A stretch of DNA of 64,000 nucleotides from Lachnospiraceae bacterium MC2017 (GCA_000701625.1 JNJK01000007.1:157003-221002); one strand, 5' to 3'; counted from the first letter of the stretch, positions 45,401 through 53,443 are shown. Numbers and translations are program-made. Notes: generated from the sequence alone by a model not told the origin.

Positions 45401-45620
45401 AACAGAGCTTGATACGCTGTTCATAGATGAAGGATTTGGATCTTTGGATTCGGGTGTATTGGATAAATCAATGGAAGTGCTGAATAATCTTACAGATGAC
45501 AACAATCATCTGGTCGGGATCATTTCACATATTGATCGCTTGCAGGAAAGCATAGGCCAGAAGATCATTGTCAAAAACCGTGACGGCGAGAGCCGCATAG
45601 AACTTGTTGGTATTGAATAG
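42429..45620 (+). CDS. sbcC: Nuclease SbcCD subunit C (Rad50-like ATPase)
   Basis: 1063 residues. The N-terminal Walker A is GDTGAGKT (34-41). A long coiled coil follows, broken near residue 529 by the zinc hook CPVCG, then a second coiled coil. The C-terminal ABC signature is SLSGGETFM and Walker B is TLFIDEGFGSLD. It holds DNA ends for SbcD. Translational coupling with sbcD is shown by the ATGA overlap. Confidence 0.96.
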   Translation: MRPLSLTMTAFGSYRETTVVPFEKFEDGLFLITGDTGAGKTTIFDGIVYALYGELSGSDKADRKPEMMHCDRVPKSTDTVVELRFRQGTKEYTVTRSIHFRKKRGTEDEYSGTVVNAVLFEEEDRVIEGSDKVTARCTELLGLNKDQFRQIVMLAQGEFREFLRADSEKKSDILGKLFDNSAFVRYENLFQQAKSKLLDKRSAGETAIRNQMEQVFIKPEEAESEELLKYLPTEPELIENLKSLIDTEENKLTFLKEKRQRSSEIVSELNSKKGQAEETNKRIKELEDKRELEERLDKEKPQIEEIRDKYTQCEQVWHDIFPEKRAELDAHKRLKKVIEELEVLTEEKKNSEEKLRIADEAIKNDDEQVKISEELQLEIKTLTDTLPKYEEIEKNRNELLKAEKNDAAFLEEKQKQEKEESDTAKRLTEAENEEELLEGAEVHAAEQEKFLADTDRLLGDVTALRKEIGEIRKLEEKQDICLKELGTLTKEAEELHLNYSRKYLDFINGQAGIIGSNLEAELQEKGEARCPVCGSSFTRETEHHFAVMEEGAPTQSDVDAAREEADKKEAERQKKEREKSVGEAQIDTRQKNALDTVKKTFSEAIDWEQLSKTDYLDVKENSLKEIREEQSREYQLALSQIDRIKELKTLINTIKTRQEEIIVSGKEIEQRSKENAEQIVILKTTIASIEKDLKYSDRSEVEKRIQEFISSKSEIDSVIEKHKKDRQSAYDHDNQVSTRLNDRKAQQPELEKKYQEADGELKKALEKYGFNEWPEAEAILHRVGTTEISEWLKTTGKKINDFDQEYKTCRIRIKELTEETRDKQFVDLTELSEKIAEQSLIYEADNDAMNKQDSMINNHRRVLEVVEKEKKALSATDRSWKLISRLSDLANGTNAEGGQLSFDRYVMGATFAEILEKANQRLETMSGGRYEMVHQISAGRKNAKAGLQIEIMDYSTGQRRDSASLSGGETFMCSMALALGLSDVVQGHAGGTELDTLFIDEGFGSLDSGVLDKSMEVLNNLTDDNNHLVGIISHIDRLQESIGQKIIVKNRDGESRIELVGIE

Positions 45621-45624
45621 ATAC

Positions 45625-46158
45625 TTAAACAAAGTCGATAAAGGGCATTCCGGGGCAGTAATGCTTTCCGGCGATACCTTCTATAATAGCGCAATACTTA
45701 TCGGCAATGCTTACGATGACGCCTTCAGCGTGGCTGGGAGCTTTTGAACATGCCGGCCACATATGAGTGCGGATTGAATCTTCAGTTACTTCGTCGAGAT
45801 CCGGAAAGATGTTTTTGGCAATCTCAGCGGAGTCGATGGGATGATTTCTGCAGCATTCTGCGCTATTAGAAAATTTCTCATCTCTGCCGATGATACCCAG
45901 ATCATGGCAAAGTGCGCTCTTCATAAGTGCTTCTTTATCAAGCTTTATGCCAAACATTTCTAAAAAATAGAATAATCTGAGGCTGGTTACAGTGACGCCG
46001 AGAGTGTGCAGGGCGACTGTAGTAAAATTATGATGCTTCTGGGACATAGCCTTCTGAAAATGAGTCGTGCCAAAGATCTTTCGGCTTGTCGCAGATGTAA
46101 GATCATCCATGATGTAAAGGGAAATCAAATGGTTACGTGTAAGAGGTATAGCAAACAT
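45625..46158 (-). CDS. HD-domain phosphohydrolase
   Basis: 177 residues from ATG 46158, which follows AAAGGA; the frame is open to 46233 but without a better start. The HD pair is in ALCHDLGI, an upstream conserved His is in FTTVALHTLG, and a downstream His is in RNHPIDSAE. HD proteins cleave phosphate esters of nucleotides or second messengers; the substrate here is unknown. It is convergent with sbcC, with only 4 bases between the stops and no terminator seen. Confidence 0.82.
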   Translation of the reverse strand: MFAIPLTRNHLISLYIMDDLTSATSRKIFGTTHFQKAMSQKHHNFTTVALHTLGVTVTSLRLFYFLEMFGIKLDKEALMKSALCHDLGIIGRDEKFSNSAECCRNHPIDSAEIAKNIFPDLDEVTEDSIRTHMWPACSKAPSHAEGVIVSIADKYCAIIEGIAGKHYCPGMPFIDFV

Positions 46159-46439
46159 GTAATTTTTTTCCTTTCGAGGCAAAATACTATCGTAAGAAAA
46201 ACTTTCGCACAAGAGATTTTTGTCATGTTTCATAAAAAATGCGAAATAAATACGGAAATATTTTTTAGCTAAATTGTATATAATAGATGTTATTTTCTTG
46301 TTAAAAGTATTAAAATGAAATCGTCCAGACGATGGATTGTTTGATTATTCCGAGGGGATGGAAAGAAATCACTGACAGAAGTCGTTTAGATAGCAGAGGG
46401 AGCTAATAAATATATATGCTTTAAGAGAAAGGGGTTTTT

Positions 46440-46601
46440 ATGACAATTACACAGAACGAGAGTATCAATGCTAAGTTGACACCATACATGGAGAAGGGAT
46501 ATTCCGCAGAAGAGATCTGCCATGAGCTTGATGTACCGTTTGTGGTTGCTCTGAGATGGGTTACTTCTTACGAAAAAGAGACAAATCAGCTGGAAGCTTA
46601 A
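46440..46601 (+). CDS. Small 53-residue protein with HTH-like pattern
   Basis: The open frame starts at ATG 46440 after AAAGGGG and ends TAA at 46601. The centre, YSAEEICHELDVPFVVALRWV, looks like a short helix-turn-helix of the kind seen in resolvase or sigma-like fragments, so DNA binding is possible. It is charged and Cys-poor. A palindromic repeat (46604-46639) begins 3 bases after the stop and may end or stabilise its transcript. I do not recognise the family. Confidence 0.6.
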   Translation: MTITQNESINAKLTPYMEKGYSAEEICHELDVPFVVALRWVTSYEKETNQLEA

Positions 46602-46603
46602 AT

Positions 46604-46639
46604 TGATGTCGGGGAAAAGTACTTTTGCCCCTTACATCA
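46604..46639. repeat. Dispersed palindromic element, copy 6
   Basis: TGATGTCGGGGAAAAGTAC and the right arm CTTTTGCCCCTTACATCA make a 36-bp palindrome with centre AAAAGTACTTTT. It directly follows the small gene and precedes the HPr terminator. Confidence 0.75.
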
Positions 46640-46654
46640 TAAAATGGTCATCAA

Positions 46655-46692
46655 AAAACGGGAAACGCCTGTAAATAAGCGTTTCCCGTTTT
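46655..46692. terminator. Terminator of the HPr gene (minus strand)
   Basis: AAACGGGAAACGC pairs with GCGTTTCCCGTTT around a 10-base loop. A tracts upstream become a U run on the minus-strand transcript, and T on the plus side could also work. Confidence 0.88.
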
Positions 46693-46700
46693 ATTCATAT

Positions 46701-46982
46701 TCAGAGATTTTCGTTAGCTTTTTCGCCAAGGATATCTTCCAGAACCTGACGCATACCTGCCTCAGCTTCTTTCTCGTCGGGGCCGTCAATGGTAATGGTG
46801 ATAACGTCACCAAATCTTGCCTTCAGAGCGATAAGCCCCATGATAGATTTACCATTAAGTGTAATGTCATCATGGGTTATTGAAATCTTGCTTTTATATT
46901 TCTCAGCGCCTCTTGCAACCATAGCTGCCGGACGTGCATGCATTCCTATCTTACTTGTGATCGTAAAATCAAATTTTATCAT
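46701..46982 (-). CDS. ptsH: HPr phosphocarrier protein
   Basis: 93 residues. His15 in GMHARPA accepts phosphate from enzyme I, and Ser46 in GKSIMGL is the HPr-kinase site typical of Firmicutes. It feeds PTS permeases such as the one at 57359. No enzyme I gene adjoins; in many Clostridia HPr stands alone. GGAGAG precedes the ATG. Confidence 0.95.
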   Translation of the reverse strand: MIKFDFTITSKIGMHARPAAMVARGAEKYKSKISITHDDITLNGKSIMGLIALKARFGDVITITIDGPDEKEAEAGMRQVLEDILGEKANENL

Positions 46983-47128
46983 AACACTCTCTCCTATAAA
47001 TGTTAGTTCTTAGTCTATTTCATCTTTGCGGATTCATTGTTTTAAATTCTCTATTTTAAATAAGATATCGGATGAAAATCGGCATCTTTTAATCTGATAT
47101 TCCGCAAAAAATTGAAGTTTTTTACGAT

Positions 47129-47653
47129 TTATTCTGCAACGGCTTCTGTCCTGCGGGCGCGTACCATACCGATGAGATTGGACAGGATAGTCATAGAATC
47201 AAAGAAAAGACCTGTGACACTGTGAATATGGAAATCGTATCCGATCCACATGAACTGCGCGATTATAATGACGATCTTTATCACGCTTGCTTTATCTGTG
47301 TCGAGTATCCAGGTAAACAGGATAGCAGCCATGATAGGGAGAAGTTCCCAGGCAGAAAATCCTGTGAAGTACATGAAAAATCCGGAAACTATCACCTGAA
47401 GTGCCATAAAAAATACTTTCCAGGCAGTTGTCAGTTCAAATTTCAGGCAGAAAAGATTTCTTGCGATGCTGACCATGTTTGAAATAAAACCGGAAGTACC
47501 GCCAAGTATGAGGTTTCCGATACCCATGATAAGGAACTGAAAGTTTTGGGCTATAAGGATATTTTTCTTACTTTTTATGAGACCGATCGCAACCATGAAA
47601 AGTGCGCCGATAAAGATAACGATATTTCCAACAAAAAGCTGTGTGGTATTCAT
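47129..47653 (-). CDS. YgjV-family inner membrane protein
   Basis: 174 residues with five to six hydrophobic helices, resembling the YgjV/Imp family (FLIMGIGNLILGGTSG, WILDTDKA). Function is unknown; the family is predicted to sit in the cytoplasmic membrane. AGAGGAG precedes the ATG. It is monocistronic. Confidence 0.72.
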   Translation of the reverse strand: MNTTQLFVGNIVIFIGALFMVAIGLIKSKKNILIAQNFQFLIMGIGNLILGGTSGFISNMVSIARNLFCLKFELTTAWKVFFMALQVIVSGFFMYFTGFSAWELLPIMAAILFTWILDTDKASVIKIVIIIAQFMWIGYDFHIHSVTGLFFDSMTILSNLIGMVRARRTEAVAE

Positions 47654-47864
47654 TCTTTCTCCTCTTAAATGCTTGAGTTTTTACTTTAGATCCTGTTGCC
47701 ATCAAGTTCAGAATTATAAAGGCATTTAAGATAAAAAGCTATAAAATTCTTTGATAAAAGAAAGACAATCTTTGCTTCTGGATTTGCTTACGTAAGATCG
47801 ATCAATTTGATAGAATAAATATCTGTATCTTTAAAACATATTAATTTTTTTAGGAGTGAGAGAA

Positions 47865-48590
47865 ATGCCTATTGGAGTAATAATTAATTCATTAGCAATT
47901 ATTATTGGTGGAATAGTTGGAACTGTGATCGGACCAAAGCTTAGCGAGGATTTCAAAACAGGACTGAATTCTATTTTTGGTGTTTGCGCAATGACCATGG
48001 GAATCGCATCCATAATGCAGATGCAAAATATGCCGGCTGTTATATTATCGGTTATCCTCGGCACTTGTGTAGGACTTGTTATTCATCTGGGAAATGCTAT
48101 TCAGGCAGGCGGTCTCTTTATGGGCAGGGGTATTGCAAAGATCATGAAGAGCGGTAATTCGTCATCAGACGATTATAAAAGTCTCCTCGTAACTGCGATC
48201 GTTCTTTTCTGTTCCAGCGGTACAGGTATATATGGAAGTATAGTATCAGGAATGACAGGAGATCATAGTATCCTGCTTGCAAAATCTGTACTGGATTTTC
48301 CTACAGCTATAATCTTTGCATGTGTACTCGGAACTGTTACAGCCTTTATCGCAGTACCGCAATTTATCATCTTTATATTACTGTTCTTGCTTGCGACCGT
48401 AATATATCCGTTCTGCACACCTGCGATGATCGGTGATTTTAAGGCGTGTGGAGGAATATTGCTGTTGGCAACCGGCTTTAGAATGATGAAGTTAAAAGAA
48501 TTCCCTATCGCAGATATGATACCTGCAATGGTTCTCGTAATGCCGTTAAGCAGTCTTTGGGTTACATACATTCTTCCGCTTGTTTCATAA
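47865..48590 (+). CDS. DUF554-family membrane protein
   Basis: About 241 residues with seven predicted helices. The N-terminus PIGVIINSLAIIIGGIVG and the middle SSGTGIYGS are typical of DUF554 (YdfK) proteins, whose transport role is unproven. The ATG at 47865 has GGAG 8 bases upstream; a GTG at 47856 overlaps that site and is unlikely. Confidence 0.88.
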   Translation: MPIGVIINSLAIIIGGIVGTVIGPKLSEDFKTGLNSIFGVCAMTMGIASIMQMQNMPAVILSVILGTCVGLVIHLGNAIQAGGLFMGRGIAKIMKSGNSSSDDYKSLLVTAIVLFCSSGTGIYGSIVSGMTGDHSILLAKSVLDFPTAIIFACVLGTVTAFIAVPQFIIFILLFLLATVIYPFCTPAMIGDFKACGGILLLATGFRMMKLKEFPIADMIPAMVLVMPLSSLWVTYILPLVS

Positions 48591-48603
48591 GTTTATCTAC
48601 TTA

Positions 48604-48811
48604 CATATGTATGACGTAGGGGTCAAAAAGTTCTTCTGAACCTTGTCTCACGACACGAATTGCTTCGCTTCTTTATGAAGCTCTCGCAATTTTAAAACAC
48701 TCGCATTTCGCGTAATTACGCTACATGCTCGTGTTTTGCGGGTCCCAAATAAAAAATCCTTTTTGTGCAAGCACAGTCGGATTTTTTGTTTGGGACCCTT
48801 GTCGTCATATG
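48604..48811. repeat. Long dispersed element with three hairpins, copy 7
   Basis: Terminal inverted repeats (CATATGTATGACGTAGGGGT and GGGACCCTTGTCGTCATATG) enclose three stem-loops. Hairpin 1 (48657-48693) pairs AATTGCTTCGCTTC with GAAGCTCTCGCAATT. Hairpin 2 (48694-48737) pairs AAAACAC/GTGTTTT and GCAT/ATGC around CGTAATTACG. Hairpin 3 (48740-48798) pairs GGGTCCCAAA/TTTGGGACCC and holds a small GTGC/GCAC hairpin in its loop. Parts recur at 7221 and 29590, so it appears to be the fullest member of the family. No protein is coded. It occupies most of the 311-base gap. Confidence 0.75.
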
Positions 48812-48820
48812 TATTTTTTT

Positions 48821-48866
48821 ATGTACAAATATGACATATATTAAGAAATGACATATATTTGTACAT
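48821..48866. promoter_or_regulatory. Operator-like inverted repeat upstream of a lipoprotein gene
   Basis: ATGTACAAATAT (48821-48832) and ATATTTGTACAT (48855-48866) are perfect 12-bp inverted copies. Between them lies a repeated GACATATAT. It lies 35 bases before the lipoprotein start and is a likely regulator site or part of its promoter. Confidence 0.5.
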
Positions 48867-48901
48867 ATGAGGTGAGTATTTCTGTTTGATAAAGGGGGCC
48901 G

Positions 48902-49969
48902 ATGGGAATGATCAAAAGAATGTGCAAGGTATTGCTTTTATGCGGAACATCTCTTGTTTTTTTAACAGCCTGTGGAAAAAGAGGGGGGGCATTAACGGAG
49001 AATTATCCATCGGTCTCTTCAACAGAAGTTTTGGCAGAGGAAGCATCAACGTCTGAAGAAACAGAGGAAGCTTCTGAAGCGGCGCCTGATCAAAGCGAAG
49101 ATGCATCGACAGAGGAAGAAACGGAAAGTGCTGTCGGAATAGTTCAGAATGCACGAAAAAAAGAAAAAATAGAGGATAGAAACAGACTGGTGGCACTTTT
49201 ACATATAAACGAGCCAAGAGCTATAACAGCTAATGGTCATACGCTGCGAGTAAATGACAGTTTCTATGAAAATGGTACAAAAACAGAAGATAATATGACG
49301 CACTGGTATAGTGAGTCGGCATTTGCTGTGCGTTCTGTTTTTGATGGCGAGGAGACCTGGCTGTGGGGAGACAGGGGAGAAAAGCTTATCTGGAATTATG
49401 ATCCCTATTACTCAATTTTTCCGGCTTTGTGTGTATATTCACAGACAGAAGCATATGATCAGGTTATGGACAGGTATCTATCCTATTCGTTGATGAATGG
49501 CGAGTATCTTACGGATTTCAGTGATGATGAAAGCGGACAGACCTTTGAGACTGTTAGAAAAGCGGATCCGGCAGATGAGCTTGATAATAATATTTACGTC
49601 ACAGATTACCAGTTTGACAAAGAAAACGGATTTATGAGCGGCTATAAGATCTATAAGCAGGAAGGGACAAGCGAACCGGTTTTATATTATACGGCAGAGT
49701 CGACCCTTGATGGAGAGGAAATTCAGGTACCGGCACAATATGCCGAAGCTGTAAAAAACGAGGACAAGAGAACGCTCATCCTCAAAGTAGACTCCGGAAC
49801 AGAGTATGAAAAAACACTTAGTGCTTCAACAGGTAAAGGTTCTACATTTTTCTTTAACAGATTTCTCAATGGGTATGATCCTCTTATATATGAAAACGAA
49901 GAGTGTACTACCCCTGTGGATCAGAGCGGTGCGTATGATGACATAGAGGGTTACACCAGAAGAGAATGA
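48902..49969 (+). CDS. Lipoprotein of unknown function
   Basis: 355 residues. A lipobox LTAC (Cys24) follows a hydrophobic signal, then a Glu/Ser/Thr-rich linker (residues ~35-75), then a globular domain with many aromatic residues (MTHWYSESAF, EETWLWGD). It should be anchored outside the membrane. I do not recognise the domain. AAAGGGGG precedes the ATG. A perfect terminator follows. Confidence 0.75.
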   Translation: MGMIKRMCKVLLLCGTSLVFLTACGKRGGALTENYPSVSSTEVLAEEASTSEETEEASEAAPDQSEDASTEEETESAVGIVQNARKKEKIEDRNRLVALLHINEPRAITANGHTLRVNDSFYENGTKTEDNMTHWYSESAFAVRSVFDGEETWLWGDRGEKLIWNYDPYYSIFPALCVYSQTEAYDQVMDRYLSYSLMNGEYLTDFSDDESGQTFETVRKADPADELDNNIYVTDYQFDKENGFMSGYKIYKQEGTSEPVLYYTAESTLDGEEIQVPAQYAEAVKNEDKRTLILKVDSGTEYEKTLSASTGKGSTFFFNRFLNGYDPLIYENEECTTPVDQSGAYDDIEGYTRRE

Positions 49970-49970
49970 C

Positions 49971-50003
49971 AAAGAATCCGGCTTGTAAAGGCCGGATTCT
50001 TTG
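49971..50003 (+). terminator. Terminator after the lipoprotein gene
   Basis: A 12-bp perfect stem, AAAGAATCCGGC/GCCGGATTCTTT, with an 8-base loop. Confidence 0.85.
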
Positions 50004-50067
50004 CAAAATGATGAAAATGAGCAGAGTATGTCAGAAAGTTATTTATAGTAACTATTCAGAATAGTTG

Positions 50068-50625
50068 TTATTTATTTACTATCAGACGGAAACCTTCTGA
50101 ACGTAATACAAAGTTGTGTCTGTCCGTCATCTGCATAAGCCAGTCTAAAAAAGAGCATATGATCTGAAGACGTTCTTTAAGTCTTAGATAGTTGGCTCCT
50201 CGAAGCTCAGATACCTGCGAGAGCTGATCACGCATGGAAATGATGGCATCTCTGTCATACTGGACTGTGGGACAGCTTGATACGATACCGGTAGATATCT
50301 TCTCGATAGAACCGGAACGGGCGCATACCAACAGTGCTACAGAATCTACCAATGCGGTATGAAGCTCCGGTAAAAGTGAAGTAAAGCGATAGTCAAAGTC
50401 TGCGAGACTGTTGCAGCAGATACGCAGAGCATTACGTTCATCATCAGATACAGTATATTTAAGGCGCGTAGAAGCAAGGACACGCATCTCTGATACGAGA
50501 GAACGCATCCTGCCTAGTTCATCAAGGATAATATCCAGAGATTTCATGATCCTGGACTCTTCATTGATCACAAATTTCATTCCATTGAGGGTTGTATAAA
50601 CCAGATCCTTCTTCTTTTTCCCCAT
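50068..50625 (-). CDS. Conserved-looking protein of unknown function
   Basis: 185 residues from ATG 50625, preceded by GAGG. It is mostly helical and soluble, with no signal peptide or membrane helix, and contains heptad-like segments (IMKSLDIILDELGRMRSLVSE). No catalytic motif is recognised. It is monocistronic; the gap to the symporter gene holds that gene's terminator. The function cannot be guessed from sequence. Confidence 0.6.
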   Translation of the reverse strand: MGKKKKDLVYTTLNGMKFVINEESRIMKSLDIILDELGRMRSLVSEMRVLASTRLKYTVSDDERNALRICCNSLADFDYRFTSLLPELHTALVDSVALLVCARSGSIEKISTGIVSSCPTVQYDRDAIISMRDQLSQVSELRGANYLRLKERLQIICSFLDWLMQMTDRHNFVLRSEGFRLIVNK

Positions 50626-50737
50626 GACCAAACCTCAAAACAGAAAAAATACATCATATCCTGTATACAGTATATATCGTATCATTTTAAGGAAAAGTTC
50701 TGTCATTATCGGTAAAACGCTGTTCTTTTTGAAAAAC

Positions 50738-50783
50738 AAAAAATCCTCTCAACACAGTTCATAAGTCTGTGCTGAGAGGTTTT
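50738..50783 (-). terminator. Terminator of the symporter gene
   Basis: CCTCTCA-CACAG pairs with CTGTG-TGAGAGG (single mismatched A/C between the blocks), with an A run on the plus strand that reads as U on the minus transcript. Confidence 0.88.
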
Positions 50784-50784
50784 C

Positions 50785-52230
50785 TTACTCTGCGTCTTCG
50801 ATGAATCGAAACTTATTTATCAGTTTTTTTTTAAGTTCCTTGTCTGGTTCACTTTCAAAGTATTCTTCAACTAACTTAACAACCGTTCCGGAAAGGAGGA
50901 GCAGGACTATGAGGTTTGGAATGACCATGAGACCGTTGCAGGTATCAGATATAGCCCAGATGAGCCCCAGATCCATAGTTGCGCCAACTATAGCTACGAG
51001 TGAATAAACTACCAGGAATGGTTTTGTCCATGCGGAAGAGAAAAGGAACTCTATACATCTCTGTCCGTAAAGCCCCCATCCAAGAACTGTTGAAAAAGCA
51101 AAGCAGCACATGGCGATAGCAGTAAAAATAGATACCCAGTTTCCGTAGGTTGATGTAAAACCGCTGATCGTGAGCTCTGCGCCGGCAGCTTCTCCGTAGT
51201 TAATGGAAACACCGCTGCAAAGGATGACAAGAGCCGTCAATGTACAAACGATAATGGTGTCTGAGAATACTTCAAATATTCCAAAGAATCCCTGTTTTAC
51301 AGGCTTCTGGGTATCTGCACATGCGTGAGCGATAGAGCCTGTACCAAGACCAGCTTCATTAGAGAAGATACCACGGGAGACTCCCTTTTTCATGCTAATG
51401 AAGAAGCTTCCGACGATTCCGCCTGTGACGGCATGAGGATTAAATGCTCCTTCAAAAATAGATATAAACACGGCAGGAATCTGCTGAATATGCAGTACTA
51501 TAACACCAACCGCGAGAACTACATAGAAGAGAGCCATAAATGGTACCAGCTTTGCGGTGACATTTCCTATTCTCTTTATGCCTCCGAGAAGGATCATGGC
51601 AACGAGTACAGCGATAATGATACCGATGATGAGTTTTGCGATTGGAAGCTGAGCCTCTGTTAAAACGTTGAAATTAATAAGTGCCTCGTTTATAGCGACG
51701 GTAATTGTATTTACCTGAGTTGCATTACCTGTACCGAATACAGTCAGGATACCAAGTACGGAATAGAGACCTGCGAGCCAGTGCCATTTTTTAGAAAGAC
51801 CATTTTTAATATAGTACATGGGACCGCCGACAAGTTCGCCTGATTTATTGACCTCTCTGTATTTAACAGCGAGTGTCACTTCTGCAAACTTTGTACACAT
51901 GCCAAGGAGGGCGGAGCACCACATCCAGAAGATCGCGCCCGGTCCTCCCAGTGCCAGAGCTCCGGCAACACCGGCGATATTACCTGTACCGATAGTGGCA
52001 GCGAGAGCAGTACAAACAGCCTGAAATGGTGTAATGGCACCGTCTCTTGATTCATTTTTGCGGAACATTCGTCCGAGAGTGACGGCGATAGCATACGGAA
52101 ACTTTCTGATCTGTAAAAATCTCGTTCTTATACTGAGGAGAAGACCTACGCCAATGATGCAGATCATCGCAGGAACACCCCAGATAAAGCTGTTTATCGA
52201 GTTATTTATGTCAGAGATAGTGTTAAGCAT
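50785..52230 (-). CDS. Alanine/glycine:cation symporter (AGCS family)
   Basis: 481 residues with about 10-11 membrane helices. Family marks include TALAATIGTGNIAGVAGAL, GGPGAIFWMW, GLGTGSIAHA and the C-terminal GLIWAISDTCNGLMVIPN. It takes up alanine or glycine with Na+ or H+. AAGGG lies before the ATG. It stands alone, and regulation is not visible. Confidence 0.95.
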   Translation of the reverse strand: MLNTISDINNSINSFIWGVPAMICIIGVGLLLSIRTRFLQIRKFPYAIAVTLGRMFRKNESRDGAITPFQAVCTALAATIGTGNIAGVAGALALGGPGAIFWMWCSALLGMCTKFAEVTLAVKYREVNKSGELVGGPMYYIKNGLSKKWHWLAGLYSVLGILTVFGTGNATQVNTITVAINEALINFNVLTEAQLPIAKLIIGIIIAVLVAMILLGGIKRIGNVTAKLVPFMALFYVVLAVGVIVLHIQQIPAVFISIFEGAFNPHAVTGGIVGSFFISMKKGVSRGIFSNEAGLGTGSIAHACADTQKPVKQGFFGIFEVFSDTIIVCTLTALVILCSGVSINYGEAAGAELTISGFTSTYGNWVSIFTAIAMCCFAFSTVLGWGLYGQRCIEFLFSSAWTKPFLVVYSLVAIVGATMDLGLIWAISDTCNGLMVIPNLIVLLLLSGTVVKLVEEYFESEPDKELKKKLINKFRFIEDAE

Positions 52231-52314
52231 AAAAAATATCCCTTCTACTTTTTCTTTTTAAAGCGTCAAAGTTTATTTTCCATAAAAATTTAATGTAAGT
52301 CAAGTAAAATAGGT

Positions 52315-52346
52315 CAAAAAAAGAGGTGCTGTACACACAACACCTC
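52315..52346 (-). terminator. Terminator of the DAHP synthase gene
   Basis: GAGGTG pairs with CACCTC around a 12-base loop. An A7 run on the plus strand gives a U run on the minus transcript. Confidence 0.78.
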
Positions 52347-52372
52347 AGAGTAGTTATAGATATTAAATTATA

Positions 52373-53410
52373 TTAAAGCATTTCAGCAAGCTCGTAGATC
52401 AGCCGTTCCGTCTTTTCCCAGCCGAGGCATGGATCGGTGATGGATTTTCCGTATACGCCGTCGCCGATAGCCTGGCAGCCGTCTTCCAGATAGCTTTCGA
52501 TCATGAGGCCTCTTACGAAACAACGGATATCAGATGAAACTCGCATGCTATGAAGCACATCCTTGGAAATCCTTATCTGCTCAAGATACTGTTTTCCGGA
52601 ATTATTGTGGTTACAGTCAATGATCACGGAAGGATTTTTTATTTCAGGATTGTTCTCGTAGAGCTGCATAAGATTCTGCAGATCTTCATAATGATAATTA
52701 GCGTGGCTTCTGCCATATTTATCCACATATCCGCGCAGGATCGAGTGAGTCATGGGATTTCCGGTAGTGGTGACTTCCCAGCCTCTGTAAAGGAATGTCT
52801 GGCGGCTCTGTGCAGCTATAATGGAGTTCATCATGACTGAGATATCGCCGGAAGTAGGGTTTTTCATACCAACCGGAATACCGACACCTGATGCAACCAT
52901 GCGGTGCTGCTGATCTTCAACAGAACGGGCACCAACTGCAACATAGGCGAGGAGATCTGAAAGATATCTGTGATTTTCAGGATAAAGCATCTCCTCAGCA
53001 CAGGTAAAACCGGTTTCTTTTACGATGTCCGTGTGCATCTGACGGATCGCGATTATGCCTGCGAGCATATCTTCATCAGCTTCCGGATCTGGCTGATGGA
53101 GCATACCCTTGTAGCCGGTTCCTTTAGTACGGGGCTTGTTGGTATAGCAGCGTGGAATTATAAAGATCTTGTCCTTGACTTTTTCCTGTACGTCTACCAG
53201 ACGTGTCATATATTCTAAAACAGAATCTTCACGGTCAGCACTGCAGGGACCGATGATAAGGAGAAAGTGGTCATCCTTTCCGGTAAAGATGTTCTGAATG
53301 ATCTCGTCGCGTTCTTCCTTGATCTTTTTAACATTTTCCGGAAGAGGAAATTTTTCTTTAAGCTCTTTCGGAACCGGAAGCTTGCGTTTAAATTCCATCT
53401 GCATTTCCAT
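52373..53410 (-). CDS. 3-deoxy-7-phosphoheptulonate (DAHP) synthase, class I
   Basis: 345 residues from ATG 53410, preceded by AGGAG; the frame is open to 53491, but that part crosses a GC-rich leader hairpin. Conserved stretches are IIGPCSAD, PRCYTNKPRTKGTGYKG, GARSVEDQQHR, PVGMKNPTSGD and DCNHNNSGK. It joins PEP and erythrose 4-phosphate as the first step of aromatic amino acid synthesis. Class I (AroF/G/H) enzymes are usually feedback-inhibited; which amino acid applies here is not readable. Other aro genes do not adjoin. Confidence 0.95.
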   Translation of the reverse strand: MEMQMEFKRKLPVPKELKEKFPLPENVKKIKEERDEIIQNIFTGKDDHFLLIIGPCSADREDSVLEYMTRLVDVQEKVKDKIFIIPRCYTNKPRTKGTGYKGMLHQPDPEADEDMLAGIIAIRQMHTDIVKETGFTCAEEMLYPENHRYLSDLLAYVAVGARSVEDQQHRMVASGVGIPVGMKNPTSGDISVMMNSIIAAQSRQTFLYRGWEVTTTGNPMTHSILRGYVDKYGRSHANYHYEDLQNLMQLYENNPEIKNPSVIIDCNHNNSGKQYLEQIRISKDVLHSMRVSSDIRCFVRGLMIESYLEDGCQAIGDGVYGKSITDPCLGWEKTERLIYELAEML

Positions 53411-53443
53411 GATAAAACTCCTGTAAAAGTATTTTGGACTATG

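Noticed and set aside
46644..46883. A 79-codon plus-strand frame
   Set aside because: It lies over the HPr terminator and antisense to the HPr gene; HPr is certain.
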